Below, piece by piece: positions 16,812 through 24,997 of a DNA stretch of 64,000 bases (its first letter is position 1; each line of letters begins with the position of its first letter). The notes below the pieces were generated by a model that saw only the letters and a program-made list of their open reading frames with translations, was not told the origin of the DNA and made no database searches. The DNA lies in assembly GCA_016201405.1 (NCBI GenBank), contig JACQCZ010000017.1, positions 124,001-188,000 on the forward strand, given 5' to 3'. Both the position numbers and the translations under genes were made by a program. The stretch is from Candidatus Acetothermia bacterium (lineage in GTDB: Bacteria > Bipolaricaulota > Bipolaricaulia > RBG-16-55-9).

Positions 16812-17649
16812 AGCGACAGATCTTTCCTGGGGGCACAAGGAAGATCTTAAAACCCACACTCAACTTTGCAAGCTCTGATTCATACTTCTGCAGCTCAGTT
16901 CGATAGCGTGACGAAAGATGAAAGATATAGAGCTCGCGCTTCACATGCGCCTTTTGGGCAACATCGATCGCTTCTAACAGAGTCGAGTGGGTCTGGTTTT
17001 CGCGATCGGCTTCATCCAAAAAAGTCGCTTCGTGGCAGAGAATTTCCGTATCTTTTACATCTTCTGGATCAATCGGCATGCAATCTCCACTGTATGAAAA
17101 GAGCTTCTGCGGATAGGTCTCTGTAATCGCCTCGCGTCCCTCTTTTTTTACGACATTATGAATCTCGACTTCATTTAGACCTTGATATTCGCCCTTCAGA
17201 CGGCGGCGAGTCTCAATGATGTTGTAGCCCAGCGAGATCTCGCTCTTGGTGTGGTGAGTCGAAAAGGTCTCTGCATACCGCCCATGCTGTCCTTCAAAGA
17301 GTTGAACCCGCTCTCCCACTTTCAGAGGAGTCCAAAAGAGGTCATAACTCAGATTGGGGTTGGTCTTGGAGATGTAAGTCATCAGCTCAACCACTCGCCA
17401 GTTACCCTCGGGATAATAGATGTGCAGCGGTTTTTCAGTATCGCCCATCCCGCTATTGCGAATATTGATCAGCCCAATCAGCCCTGAGATGTGGTCGGCA
17501 TGGCCATGCGAGAGAAAGACGTGCTGGATGGCAAATGCTTTATTGCCCAAGATTGTGCTCATCCCCTCCCCGGCATCAAAGGCGATGCGATCGGGGGCGT
17601 AATAGAGCCAGGTCGAATAGAGGCCTTTTGAATAAAAGAGCAATTTCAT
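16804..17649 (-). CDS. RNase Z-like metallo-beta-lactamase-fold hydrolase
   Basis: A protein of 281 residues. It has the metal motif SHGHADHISGLIGL, an FDAGEGM strand before it, and downstream ligands in YSGDCMPID and CHEATFLDE, ending with FHLSSRYR. The order and wide spacing fit RNase Z (tRNA 3' endonuclease) and its paralogues, though the exosite arm is not obvious. ATG at 17649 was chosen because AAGGAA lies 8 bases upstream and the first strand (KLLFYSKG) follows at once. It overlaps the next hydrolase by 8 bases. Confidence 0.75.
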   Translation of the reverse strand: MKLLFYSKGLYSTWLYYAPDRIAFDAGEGMSTILGNKAFAIQHVFLSHGHADHISGLIGLINIRNSGMGDTEKPLHIYYPEGNWRVVELMTYISKTNPNLSYDLFWTPLKVGERVQLFEGQHGRYAETFSTHHTKSEISLGYNIIETRRRLKGEYQGLNEVEIHNVVKKEGREAITETYPQKLFSYSGDCMPIDPEDVKDTEILCHEATFLDEADRENQTHSTLLEAIDVAQKAHVKRELYIFHLSSRYRTELQKYESELAKLSVGFKIFLVPPGKICRYE

Positions 17650-17763
17650 GGGTTCGATTCCTTGCGTATTTTCACGAGAGCGCAAGGGCATTCTATTCTT
17701 TCGCTAAGAATTCTTCAATTGCTCTGAGAAAGAATCCAGACTACTCTAGGACTTGGTGATAGT

Positions 17764-18408
17764 GTGACTTTGATTCTGGGAATTGATGAAGCGGGCCGAG
17801 GTCCGGTCATCGGCCCCATGGTCGTCGCGGGCGCCCTCTTTGATTCATCTACTCTGAAGGCTCTTCGGGAGATTGGAGTCAAAGACTCTAAACAACTTTC
17901 CCGCGGTCAGCGTGAAGAGCTGTTTGCCCAGATTGAGACCATAGCGCATAGCGTGCACGTTCTTCTCTTCCATCCCCATGAGCTGGAAGAGAATCTGACT
18001 CAGATCGAGCTGCGAGCCATGTCTGAAGTGATTCAAAAGAGCAGGCCAGCCACTGCCGTCCTTGACGCGCCTGTTCCTCCCGGTGGAATTCCGGCATTTG
18101 CGAATAGACTCCACAAAATGACTGGCATGACAAACTTAAAGATGATTGCCGAGAACAGAGCCGATGCCAATTACGAAGTCGTCTCTGCCGCTTCGATTGT
18201 GGCCAAAGTTCACCGCGACCGGGCGGTTGAAGAGCTTTGGAAAGAGTACGGTGATTTTGGCTGGGGATACCCCGCCGAGCCAAGGACGCGTGAGTTCCTC
18301 AAAAAGTGGTATGTGACTCATCGAAGATTTCCCGACTGTGTCCGCCACCGCTGGGCTACTGTCCAAAAGATCATCTATGAGTGCAATGCGGGAGTCCTTC
18401 CGCTTTAA
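17764..18408 (+). CDS. rnhB: Ribonuclease HII
   Basis: A protein of 214 residues starting at GTG. It has GIDEAGRGPVIGPMVVAG, with the Asp-Glu pair of type 2 RNase H, then KDSKQLS, a conserved ENRADANYEVVSAASIVAKVHRD segment with a catalytic Asp, and WGYP near the C-terminus. It cleaves RNA in RNA-DNA hybrids and starts ribonucleotide excision repair. The GRGPVIGPMV form is the one more usual in archaeal RNase HII. The gene diverges from the RNase Z-like gene. Confidence 0.95.
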   Translation: MTLILGIDEAGRGPVIGPMVVAGALFDSSTLKALREIGVKDSKQLSRGQREELFAQIETIAHSVHVLLFHPHELEENLTQIELRAMSEVIQKSRPATAVLDAPVPPGGIPAFANRLHKMTGMTNLKMIAENRADANYEVVSAASIVAKVHRDRAVEELWKEYGDFGWGYPAEPRTREFLKKWYVTHRRFPDCVRHRWATVQKIIYECNAGVLPL

Positions 18409-18418
18409 TGGCAGCGGT

Positions 18419-18718
18419 ATGACCACAAACAGCGATCATGACCAGCATGGCATTCCTACAATCCTGCATGATCAGATCAAGCGGCAATTGGCCCGATCAG
18501 GTCAGGCCTTTCCAGAGTTGGATGGACTGATTCTGAGGCTAGGTCCACATCACATTGCGCACTTCATTGCAACCACCCAGGACCGCGACTCTGCAGAGCG
18601 CCTCAAACTCTATCTGGAACGATACTGGCCTGCGTATTTTGTCCTGATTGAGCGCATGCTCCACGCTGCCAGCCGGGATCGGAACGAAGAGTTGATGAGT
18701 GACTTCGGGCAGTCGTAG
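18419..18718 (+). CDS. Hypothetical protein
   Basis: A frame of about 99 residues directly after rnhB, with ATG at 18419 (an earlier in-frame ATG at 18386 would overlap rnhB). It is largely helical in appearance, with acidic and basic residues and a FPELDGLILRLGPHHIAHFIATT segment; no signal peptide or membrane segment. I do not recognise the family. It may be co-transcribed with rnhB, and the strong metG promoter begins just after its stop codon. Confidence 0.5.
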   Translation: MTTNSDHDQHGIPTILHDQIKRQLARSGQAFPELDGLILRLGPHHIAHFIATTQDRDSAERLKLYLERYWPAYFVLIERMLHAASRDRNEELMSDFGQS

Positions 18719-18736
18719 ACCTGTGACTCTTGGGAT

Positions 18737-18764
18737 TTGACAAGCCTCTAATACCATCTATAAT
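18737..18764 (+). promoter_or_regulatory. Strong sigma70-type promoter of metG
   Basis: Both consensus hexamers are present: TTGACA (18737-18742) and TATAAT (18759-18764) with a 16-base spacer. Transcription would start near 18771, leaving a leader of only about 18 bases before the GTG start codon. Confidence 0.8.
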
Positions 18765-18788
18765 CATTCAACTTTAATATATAGAAGG

Positions 18789-20441
18789 GTGATTCAGACC
18801 AAGAACAAAGTCTTAATCTGCAGCGCGTGGCCATACGCCTCGCGGATTCCCCACCTGGGAAATTTGATTGGCTCTCTCCTCTCTGGAGATGCCTTTACGC
18901 GGTATTACCACCTCAAGGGCTGTGATGTACTTCATGTCAGCGGCTCCGACACGCATGGAACCAACATTGAGTATGAAGCCTTCAAGCGGGGCACAACTCC
19001 CAAGATGCTCTCTGATGAGGTTCATGAGCGCATTGTAAAGATTCTACATAGCTTTGAAGTCGATATGTTCTACACCACGACCGAATCGCCCACGCATTAC
19101 CGCTTTGTCAAAGAGATTTATTCAAACGCTGAGAAGAATGGCTTCATTCTTTCGAGCGAAGAAGAGCAGGCCTTCTGTACCAATGACCAGAAGTTTCTTG
19201 CCGACCGCTTCATCCAGGGAACCTGTCCACGATGCGGGTCCGATCTTGCTTATGGAAATCAGTGTGATCATTGTGGCGCGTTGTTAGAGCCAGAAGAGCT
19301 GCGAGACCCGGTCTGCCGCATCTGCGGCAAGAAAAGCATTGAGTTTCGCAAGACCCGTAACTGGTATCTCGATCTGCCCAAGCTTGCGCCGCAGCTCAAG
19401 ACATTTATTGCCTCGCGCTCGTTTAGCGGAAATGTGGCCAAGTTTACCGAGAACCTGATCAACGAAATGAAGCCACGTGCCGTGACGCGAGATATTGAGT
19501 GGGGCATTCCGGCCCCCTTCAAAGGCGCTGAGGGCAAAGTTATTTATGTCTGGGCCGAAGCCGCCCTTGGCTATGTCTCAGCAACCATTGAATACTTTGA
19601 GAAGAGTGGCCATCCCGAAGGCTGGAAAGAGTTTTGGCTCACGGATCAGAATATCAAACACATCTACACGCAGGGCAAAGACAATATTCCATTTCATACC
19701 GTCTTCTTTCCGGCACAACTGCTTTCATCAGGAACTCGCTATCATCTGCCAGACCAGATTGCCGCTACGGAGTATCTCAACTGGATTGGCGGCTCGCAGT
19801 TCTCCAAGACTCGTGGTGTTGGGATCGATTGTGAAGATGCATTGAAGCTTCTCCCGGCGACATACTGGCGCTTCTATCTCTTCTCCAACCGGCCTGAGCA
19901 GCGTGACATTGATTTTAGCTGGGAGAATCTGGACAAAGCGCTCAATGGCGTCTTTGCCAATAATATTGCCAATCTCATTCATCGCGTCGCCACACTGACG
20001 CAACGCGGCTATGGCGGCGTCGTTCCCAATGTGGCTGTTGCTCCCGAGATCGAGCGCGCCGTACGCGAGACCAAAGAGGAGTACGAGCGTGTCATCGAAG
20101 CGGGCTTCTTGGGACCCGCATTCCGCAAAGCCACCGATCTGGCCGTTGTCGGGAACGAGTACATTCAGCGCGAAAAACCCTGGGAGAGCTCCAAGCCAGA
20201 GGCCATTGCCTCTACCTATCATCTGGTAAAGGCGCTGGCCATTCTGCTAGAGCCCTTCGTCCCTTCCTTCTCTGAGAAGGCCTATCGTGTGCTTCAGATT
20301 ACTGCGCCCAGCCTGGACGATGTTGTAAGAGTGGACACTCATGAGGTTAGACTAGAGAAGCCCGAGCGATTGCTGGAAAAAGTCGAGATTGCGGAGATTC
20401 GGGCGCAGCAGGAGGCGACGTCTGGTGCCGGAAATCCTTGA
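18789..20441 (+). CDS. metG: Methionyl-tRNA synthetase
   Basis: A class I synthetase of 550 residues. It has the HIGH-type SRIPHLGNL motif near residue 20 and a zinc insert with CPRC, CDHC and CRIC pairs (about 142-180). The KMSKS counterpart is QFSKTRG, and WNDTDI-type helices follow in the C-terminal anticodon domain. There is no C-terminal EMAP/Trbp111 extension. It charges initiator and elongator tRNA-Met. The start is GTG; the AGAAGG sequence abuts it with almost no spacing, and no better start exists nearby. Confidence 0.95.
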   Translation: MIQTKNKVLICSAWPYASRIPHLGNLIGSLLSGDAFTRYYHLKGCDVLHVSGSDTHGTNIEYEAFKRGTTPKMLSDEVHERIVKILHSFEVDMFYTTTESPTHYRFVKEIYSNAEKNGFILSSEEEQAFCTNDQKFLADRFIQGTCPRCGSDLAYGNQCDHCGALLEPEELRDPVCRICGKKSIEFRKTRNWYLDLPKLAPQLKTFIASRSFSGNVAKFTENLINEMKPRAVTRDIEWGIPAPFKGAEGKVIYVWAEAALGYVSATIEYFEKSGHPEGWKEFWLTDQNIKHIYTQGKDNIPFHTVFFPAQLLSSGTRYHLPDQIAATEYLNWIGGSQFSKTRGVGIDCEDALKLLPATYWRFYLFSNRPEQRDIDFSWENLDKALNGVFANNIANLIHRVATLTQRGYGGVVPNVAVAPEIERAVRETKEEYERVIEAGFLGPAFRKATDLAVVGNEYIQREKPWESSKPEAIASTYHLVKALAILLEPFVPSFSEKAYRVLQITAPSLDDVVRVDTHEVRLEKPERLLEKVEIAEIRAQQEATSGAGNP

Positions 20442-20466
20442 AAGAGTGAAGGTCAGTCGGTACAAT
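20438..20466 (+). promoter_or_regulatory. Putative promoter of the rplU operon
   Basis: TTGAAA (20438-20443), a 17-base spacer and TACAAT (20461-20466). The -35 box overlaps the metG stop codon, and the rplU ATG lies about 33 bases downstream of the -10 box. Confidence 0.65.
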
Positions 20467-20498
20467 AAACGAAAATTATTCAGAAGGTGAATGCAATC

Positions 20499-20819
20499 AT
20501 GTCCAAATATGCAGTCATCGAGACGGGCGGAAGACAGTACCGCGTAGAGAAGAACGAAGAGATCACAATCGAGAAATTGCCTGGCCATCAGCCGGGCGAT
20601 TCCGTGACCTTTGACCGTGTGCTGATGGTTCGCGATGGGAAGAAGCTCAAGGTTGGGCAGCCCTTCCTTGATGGCGCAGAGGTCAAAGGAAAGATTTCTG
20701 ACGTCTTCAGAGGCGACAAGATCACTGTCTTCTTTTACAAGCGCAAGACCCGCCGTCAACGCAAGATGGGCCATCGCCAGACGTATATGAAGGCCCAGAT
20801 CGAGGAGATCAAGGCATGA
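20499..20819 (+). CDS. rplU: 50S ribosomal protein L21
   Basis: A protein of 106 residues starting MSKYAVIETGGRQYRV, the diagnostic L21 opening. It ends with the conserved KRKTRRQRKMGHRQTYMKAQI region that contacts 23S rRNA. ATG at 20499 follows AAGGTG at the right distance; a GTG upstream belongs to that ribosome-binding site. Its TGA stop overlaps the ATG of the Prp-like gene (ATGA). Confidence 0.97.
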   Translation: MSKYAVIETGGRQYRVEKNEEITIEKLPGHQPGDSVTFDRVLMVRDGKKLKVGQPFLDGAEVKGKISDVFRGDKITVFFYKRKTRRQRKMGHRQTYMKAQIEEIKA

Positions 20820-21157
20820 TTGAAGTGGAAATCCGGCGGGATCCGGATGATCGCGTGTTGGAGATTCATTGCTTTTCATCTGAGCTGGCCGAAGAATCCG
20901 AGGAAGGAAAGCTGGTAGAGGTCAGCCTCTCCACGCTGATGAAAGCTGCCTTTATTGGACTCAAGGGCTACCTGAGGCTCTCTCCCTTTTTTGAAGATGA
21001 AGATGGGCGCGTGATCCTCAAGCTCAAGCGCGATCACTTGCTCAACCGCGAGATTGATGCAATTCTTGAGACGGTTCTGCTCAGTCTCAGAGCGATGCAA
21101 GAGCAGCACCCAGGCATTGTTGAGATCAAAGATGCCGCTACCAAAGTCAACGTCTAG
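20816..21157 (+). CDS. Prp-like protein lacking the protease catalytic residues
   Basis: A protein of 113 residues between rplU and rpmA, the standard place of the cysteine protease Prp that trims the N-terminus of L27. The overall pattern matches Prp: an N-terminal IEVEIRRD strand, a central helix with STLMKAAFIGLKGYL and a C-terminal ILETVLLSLRAMQEQHP helix. The GHA histidine and the cysteine of VCAxxS are not present; the corresponding stretch reads FSSELAEESEEGKLVEVSLS. L27 here has no N-terminal extension to cut. A non-catalytic ribosome-assembly role is possible but unproven. It overlaps rplU by 4 bases. Confidence 0.72.
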   Translation: MIEVEIRRDPDDRVLEIHCFSSELAEESEEGKLVEVSLSTLMKAAFIGLKGYLRLSPFFEDEDGRVILKLKRDHLLNREIDAILETVLLSLRAMQEQHPGIVEIKDAATKVNV

Positions 21158-21212
21158 TCTATAATTAGCAATTTAAATATATCTAATAAATAATTGAAAG
21201 GAGGAAGAGGAT

Positions 21213-21458
21213 ATGGCGCATAAGACCAGTGGTGGCAGTACTAAAAACGGGCGAGATAGTAATCCCAAGATGCTGGGGATTAAGCGCTATGGCGGTCAGG
21301 TTGTAAAGACGGGTGAGATCATCCTGCGGCAGCGCGGCACGCGCTTTAAGCCAGGGGATGGAGTCGGCATTGGACGAGATCACACGCTCTTTGCCATGAC
21401 AGCAGGGGAGGTCACCTTTAGCGGGCGCTTTGTCAGTGTTGAGCCCATCTCTGCATGA
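21213..21458 (+). CDS. rpmA: 50S ribosomal protein L27
   Basis: A protein of 81 residues starting [17 protein letters not shown], the mature-type N-terminus that reaches the peptidyl-transferase centre. AAAGGAGGA lies at good spacing before the ATG, so there is no N-terminal presequence of the kind removed by Prp. The rest ([36 protein letters not shown]) is typical L27. Confidence 0.97.
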   Translation: MAHKTSGGSTKNGRDSNPKMLGIKRYGGQVVKTGEIILRQRGTRFKPGDGVGIGRDHTLFAMTAGEVTFSGRFVSVEPISA

Positions 21459-21498
21459 AGTCAAATCTGCCTGCCTGTCCAACTCTTTTTAATTTCCT

Positions 21499-22788
21499 AT
21501 GTTTATAGATGAAGCTAAGATTTGCCTCGTCGCCGGTCGGGGTGGCGATGGCTGTATCAGTTTTCTCCGGGAGAAATTCCGTCCCTATGGTGGCCCGGAT
21601 GGCGGTCATGGAGGCCGAGCTGGAAGCATCATTTTGCAGGCTTCGCCCCGCATCCGAACCCTAATTCACTTCCGGGATCAGATTCATTGGAAGGCCGAGA
21701 ATGGTGGACACGGAAGCTCCAACAAGAAGTCCGGCCGTAAGGGTGAAGACTTGGTCATCAAAGTGCCGGTTGGGACTGTTGTAAGAGATCTTCATTCACA
21801 AGAGGTTTTGGCCGATCTCACCGAGGCTGACCAGAAAGTCGTGCTGGTGCGTGGTGGAGAGGGCGGCCGGGGCAATGAGCATTTTAAGAACTCGACCCGT
21901 CAAGCACCGCGTATTCGGGAGAAGGGTGAGCCGGGTGAAGAGCGCTGGGTGAAGCTGGAGCTCAAATTGCTGGCCGATATCGGGCTGATTGGCTGCCCCA
22001 ATGCTGGGAAATCCACTCTTTTATCTCAGATCTCTGCCAGTCGCCCCAAGATCGCTGCTTATCCATTTACAACCTTGGAGCCCAATCTTGGGGTGGTCTG
22101 GGTCGATGAGGACGCCAGCTTTGTGGCTGTCGATATCCCAGGACTGATTGAAGGTGCTCATGAAGGCAAGGGTTTAGGCGACCGTTTTTTAAAGCATATT
22201 GAACGAACACGAATTTTAGTGCATCTGGTAGATATCTCCGGTTGGGAAGGGCGCGACCCGCTCGATGACCACACGACAATTAACCACGAGATGTCTTCGT
22301 TCTCAGAAAAGCTGGCGCATAAAAAGCAGATTGTCGTTGGCAACAAGATGGATTTGGTGGATGAAAAGAGTCTCAAGGAGATCTCAAAACGATTCAAAAA
22401 GATCGGTGTAGATATTCTGTTTATCTCAGCGGCCACAGGCGAAGGCGTTCCGGATCTGGTCAAACGCTGTTATCAGGAGTTTTTGAGCATTGAAGAGATT
22501 GAGGTCTCACCCGAGATCGCTCCAAATAAAGAAGAGAAGACCTTCCGCCTCTACCGCCCGGAGGGGGATGCCAAGGACTTTTCAATCGACCAAGAAGAGG
22601 ACGGCTTTCACGTTGCGGGGGTCGTCGTCAACCGGCTGAGCCGGCTCTCACTTGAGGAGCCGGATGCGCAAGAGTATTTACAAGAACAGCTCGAGCAATT
22701 GGGTGTCTTTGCTGAGCTTCGGCGGCGGGGAGCCCAAGCAGGAGATCTGATTATCATGGGCAAGAAAGAGTTTGAGTATGAGCCATAA
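21499..22788 (+). CDS. obgE: GTPase Obg
   Basis: A protein of 429 residues with three domains. The glycine-rich Obg fold (residues 1-157) includes GGPDGGHGGRAG. The G domain has GCPNAGKST (P-loop), PFTT, DIPG and NKMD motifs. The C-terminal OCT domain runs from about 340. It acts in 50S assembly and stress responses. It completes the conserved rplU-prp-rpmA-obg cluster; rpmA ends 40 bases upstream. Confidence 0.97.
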   Translation: MFIDEAKICLVAGRGGDGCISFLREKFRPYGGPDGGHGGRAGSIILQASPRIRTLIHFRDQIHWKAENGGHGSSNKKSGRKGEDLVIKVPVGTVVRDLHSQEVLADLTEADQKVVLVRGGEGGRGNEHFKNSTRQAPRIREKGEPGEERWVKLELKLLADIGLIGCPNAGKSTLLSQISASRPKIAAYPFTTLEPNLGVVWVDEDASFVAVDIPGLIEGAHEGKGLGDRFLKHIERTRILVHLVDISGWEGRDPLDDHTTINHEMSSFSEKLAHKKQIVVGNKMDLVDEKSLKEISKRFKKIGVDILFISAATGEGVPDLVKRCYQEFLSIEEIEVSPEIAPNKEEKTFRLYRPEGDAKDFSIDQEEDGFHVAGVVVNRLSRLSLEEPDAQEYLQEQLEQLGVFAELRRRGAQAGDLIIMGKKEFEYEP

Positions 22789-22790
22789 TC

Positions 22791-22819
22791 TTGACAGATG
22801 GCAAGCCATTTGCTATCTT
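22791..22819 (+). promoter_or_regulatory. Putative promoter of infC-rpmI-rplT
   Basis: TTGACA (22791-22796), a 17-base spacer and TATCTT (22814-22819) right after the obgE stop codon. The leader to infC would be about 30 bases, too short for the long L20-binding leaders known elsewhere. Confidence 0.65.
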
Positions 22820-22844
22820 CCTCTTCATAACCCCAGTTCTCTAT

Positions 22845-22851
22845 AGGAGGT
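22845..22851 (+). promoter_or_regulatory. Ribosome binding site setting the infC AUU start
   Basis: AGGAGGT, a full anti-16S match, placed 5 bases before ATT at 22857. It decides the start because no ATG, GTG or TTG lies within range in this frame. Confidence 0.85.
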
Positions 22852-22856
22852 AAGTT

Positions 22857-23408
22857 ATTACAAGTCGTCGCATAAAGAAGAACGAAGCCATTCGTAGCAA
22901 CACAGTACGCGTCATTGACGAAAAAGGGGAACAGATGGGGGTTTTGTCTCTTGCAGATGCTATCGCAGAGGCCAAAAAGCGGGGTTTCGATCTGGTAGAA
23001 GTTGCCCCGCAAGCTGAGCCAGTGGTCTGTAAGTTTCTCGATTTTGGAAAGTACAAATATCGTCAGGAGAAGCTGGAGCGAAAGCGGCACAAGACGACGC
23101 AGAAGTTAAAAGAGATGCGCCTCACCTCGCGCATTGACGAGCATGACTTTGAGACGAAAGTGCGCCGGATCAAGCAATTCCTGGAGCACGATGATAAAGT
23201 AAAGGTGACAATCGTCTTTCGTGGACGCGAGATCGTCCACGTAGAGCGGGGACGGTCGCTAATGGAGCGGATGATCAAAGAGCTCCTGGGGGTTGGCAAA
23301 GTTGATCAGCCGCCCTTGCAGCGGGGTCCATCGCTTCAGATGGTGCTGGTTCCGACACGGGCAACGAAGGAGCATGAAAACAATGCCAAGGGGCGGGAAG
23401 AATCATAA
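22857..23408 (+). CDS. infC: Translation initiation factor IF-3 (AUU start codon)
   Basis: A protein of 183 residues. The conserved N-terminal domain (SRRIKKNEAIRSNTVRVID, then GEQMGVLSLADAI) begins upstream of the first ATG at 22935. The only plausible start is ATT at 22857, 5 bases after a perfect AGGAGGT (22845-22851); a stop lies two codons earlier in frame. An AUU start is the known autoregulatory device of infC in E. coli, because IF-3 rejects non-standard start codons. The linker and C-terminal domain (FRGREIVHVERG, LQMVLVP) are intact. Its end overlaps rpmI by 26 bases. Confidence 0.93.
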   Translation: MTSRRIKKNEAIRSNTVRVIDEKGEQMGVLSLADAIAEAKKRGFDLVEVAPQAEPVVCKFLDFGKYKYRQEKLERKRHKTTQKLKEMRLTSRIDEHDFETKVRRIKQFLEHDDKVKVTIVFRGREIVHVERGRSLMERMIKELLGVGKVDQPPLQRGPSLQMVLVPTRATKEHENNAKGREES

Positions 23409-23580
23409 AGGAATAGCCAAGCGGTTTACGCTCTCGAAGAATGACAAGATGCGAGGCAAGAAGTGCGGCTATCACCACAAGCAGGTGAAGAAGAGCGGGA
23501 AACGAACCCGATTTGCCCGCCTAGGCGTGCGCGTGAAGGGCAAGACTCGCCGCAACTTCTTGTACTTGCTCTCTCGATGA
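23383..23580 (+). CDS. rpmI: 50S ribosomal protein L35
   Basis: A protein of 65 residues starting MPRGGKNHKGIAKRF, very basic, with the L35 pattern of an N-terminal KxHKGxAKRF segment followed by arginine- and lysine-rich residues. It lies between infC and rplT as in most bacteria. The start chosen is ATG at 23383, 10 bases after GAAGGAG and inside the end of infC. An ATG three codons upstream lies too close to that site. Confidence 0.9.
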   Translation: MPRGGKNHKGIAKRFTLSKNDKMRGKKCGYHHKQVKKSGKRTRFARLGVRVKGKTRRNFLYLLSR

Positions 23581-23615
23581 CGTTTCGATTGAGGCTTGAA
23601 AGGGGATTGTAAAAG

Positions 23616-23981
23616 ATGCGTGTCAAGGGCGGCATGGTACATGCCAAGCAGCGCAGAAAGATTCTGAAGCTGGCCAAGGGCTTTGGGGGCAAAAAGAGCA
23701 CGAGTTACCGGATTGCCAAACAGCGCGTGATGAAGGCTCTTCGCAATGCTTACTACAGCCGAAGACTGCGGCGGAGAGATTTCCGTAACCTTTGGATTAT
23801 CCGTGTCAATGCGGCCAGCCGGGCGCGCGGGATCGTCTACTCGCGCTTTATGGAAGGTCTGCACAAGGCAGGCATCGGCATCAACCGCAAGATGTTGGCC
23901 GATATTGCTGTGCGTGATGGCCAGGCCTTTGACGAGCTCGTGGAGCTGGCCAAGAGTCACAGCACTGCGCCTGCCAATTAA
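23616..23981 (+). CDS. rplT: 50S ribosomal protein L20
   Basis: A protein of 121 residues with the typical basic N-terminal extension (KQRRKILKLAKGFGGKKSTSYRIAKQRVMKA), then RRDFRNLWIIRVNAASR and INRKMLADIAV. L20 is an early assembly protein and in some bacteria represses its own operon. A GAAAGGGG site precedes the ATG. The glyQ gene begins 33 bases downstream, so transcription probably continues into it. Confidence 0.97.
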   Translation: MRVKGGMVHAKQRRKILKLAKGFGGKKSTSYRIAKQRVMKALRNAYYSRRLRRRDFRNLWIIRVNAASRARGIVYSRFMEGLHKAGIGINRKMLADIAVRDGQAFDELVELAKSHSTAPAN

Positions 23982-24014
23982 TTCTTCTGCTTTGAGAGTG
24001 CGCGCCAAAGCCTC

Positions 24015-24899
24015 ATGAACTTTCAAGAGCTGCTCCTTGGCCTTCAAGTTTTTTGGCAGAAGCAGGGATGCGTTCTTGAACAGCCATATGATATTGAGGT
24101 AGGCGCAGGCACATTCCATCCGGCCACATTCTTTGGCGTGTTGAGGAATAGCCCGTGGAAGGCGGCCTATGTTGAGCCATCCCGCCGCCCCACCGATGGG
24201 CGCTACGGTGATAATCCAATCCGCATGCAAATCTTTTATCAATATCAAGTTATTTTAAAGCCTGCTCCAGATAATGTTCAAGACTTATATTTACAGAGCC
24301 TTGAATCTGTCGGAGCCAAGCTGAGCCATCATGATGTGCGCTTTGAGAAAGATGACTGGAAGAGCCCGACCTTGGGTGCTTCGGGGCTGGGCTGGCAAGT
24401 GGTCCTGGATGGGATTGAGATCTCGCAGTTCACCTATTTTCAGCAGATGGGTGGCTTTGAGCTGCCCCAGATTCCATGTGAATTGACCTATGGGACCGAG
24501 CGCATTGCGATGGCCCTGCAAAATGTGAGTCGAGTCTGGGATCTAAAGTGGAATGATGAGCTGACTTATGGTGAGATCAAGCTGCAACAAGAGCGCGAAG
24601 GCTGCACACATAATTTTGAGAAATCGGATGCGCAGACCCTCTTTCAGCTCTTTGATATACACGAAGCTGAATCGAAGAGGCTTTTGAGCGAGCGCCTGAT
24701 CTTCCCGTCCTATGAGCATTTGCTGAAGTGCTCGCATACATTCAATTTGCTGGACGCACGCCGCGCCATTAGCACGACGGAGCGAGAGCGCTACATTTAT
24801 CGCATACAGACGTTAGCCCGAGGCTGTGCAAAGGCTTTTGTAAAGTCACAAAAAGAGGCTGAGAAGACGACAGCTGAAGGCGCAGAAGTCACTGGATAA
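24015..24899 (+). CDS. glyQ: Glycyl-tRNA synthetase alpha subunit
   Basis: A protein of 294 residues of the bacterial heterotetrameric GlyRS, a class II aminoacylation core. Motifs seen: FWQKQGCVLEQPYDIEVGAGTFHP, YVEPSRRPTDGRYGDNPIR and the region FELPQIPCELTYGTERIAMALQ. It activates glycine together with GlyS. It follows rplT closely, and no T-box leader is visible in the 33-base gap. Confidence 0.97.
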   Translation: MNFQELLLGLQVFWQKQGCVLEQPYDIEVGAGTFHPATFFGVLRNSPWKAAYVEPSRRPTDGRYGDNPIRMQIFYQYQVILKPAPDNVQDLYLQSLESVGAKLSHHDVRFEKDDWKSPTLGASGLGWQVVLDGIEISQFTYFQQMGGFELPQIPCELTYGTERIAMALQNVSRVWDLKWNDELTYGEIKLQQEREGCTHNFEKSDAQTLFQLFDIHEAESKRLLSERLIFPSYEHLLKCSHTFNLLDARRAISTTERERYIYRIQTLARGCAKAFVKSQKEAEKTTAEGAEVTG

Positions 24900-24939
24900 T
24901 TTTCAGTCGAGCAAAGAGTGAGCGAGCACGTATTGTTAT

Positions 24940-24972
24940 TATTGGATTACCGCTTTCGCAGGAATGACTGCT
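24940..24972. repeat. Dispersed palindromic repeat, partial copy 2
   Basis: Between glyQ and glyS a fragment GGATTACCGCTTTCGCAGGAATGAC resembles the dispersed GTCATTCCCGC-type repeat but is degenerate. It separates two subunit genes that must be made together. Confidence 0.4.
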
Positions 24973-24997
24973 AAATGCAACACAAAGGACGTTCATC

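Noticed and set aside
17645..17665. GGTTCGATTCC, like a tRNA T-loop
   Set aside because: No matching acceptor, D or anticodon arms; it lies in the leader and first codons of the RNase Z-like gene on the other strand.
23982..24014. T-box leader before glyQ
   Set aside because: The gap is only 33 bases, without a specifier stem, T-box sequence or terminator.
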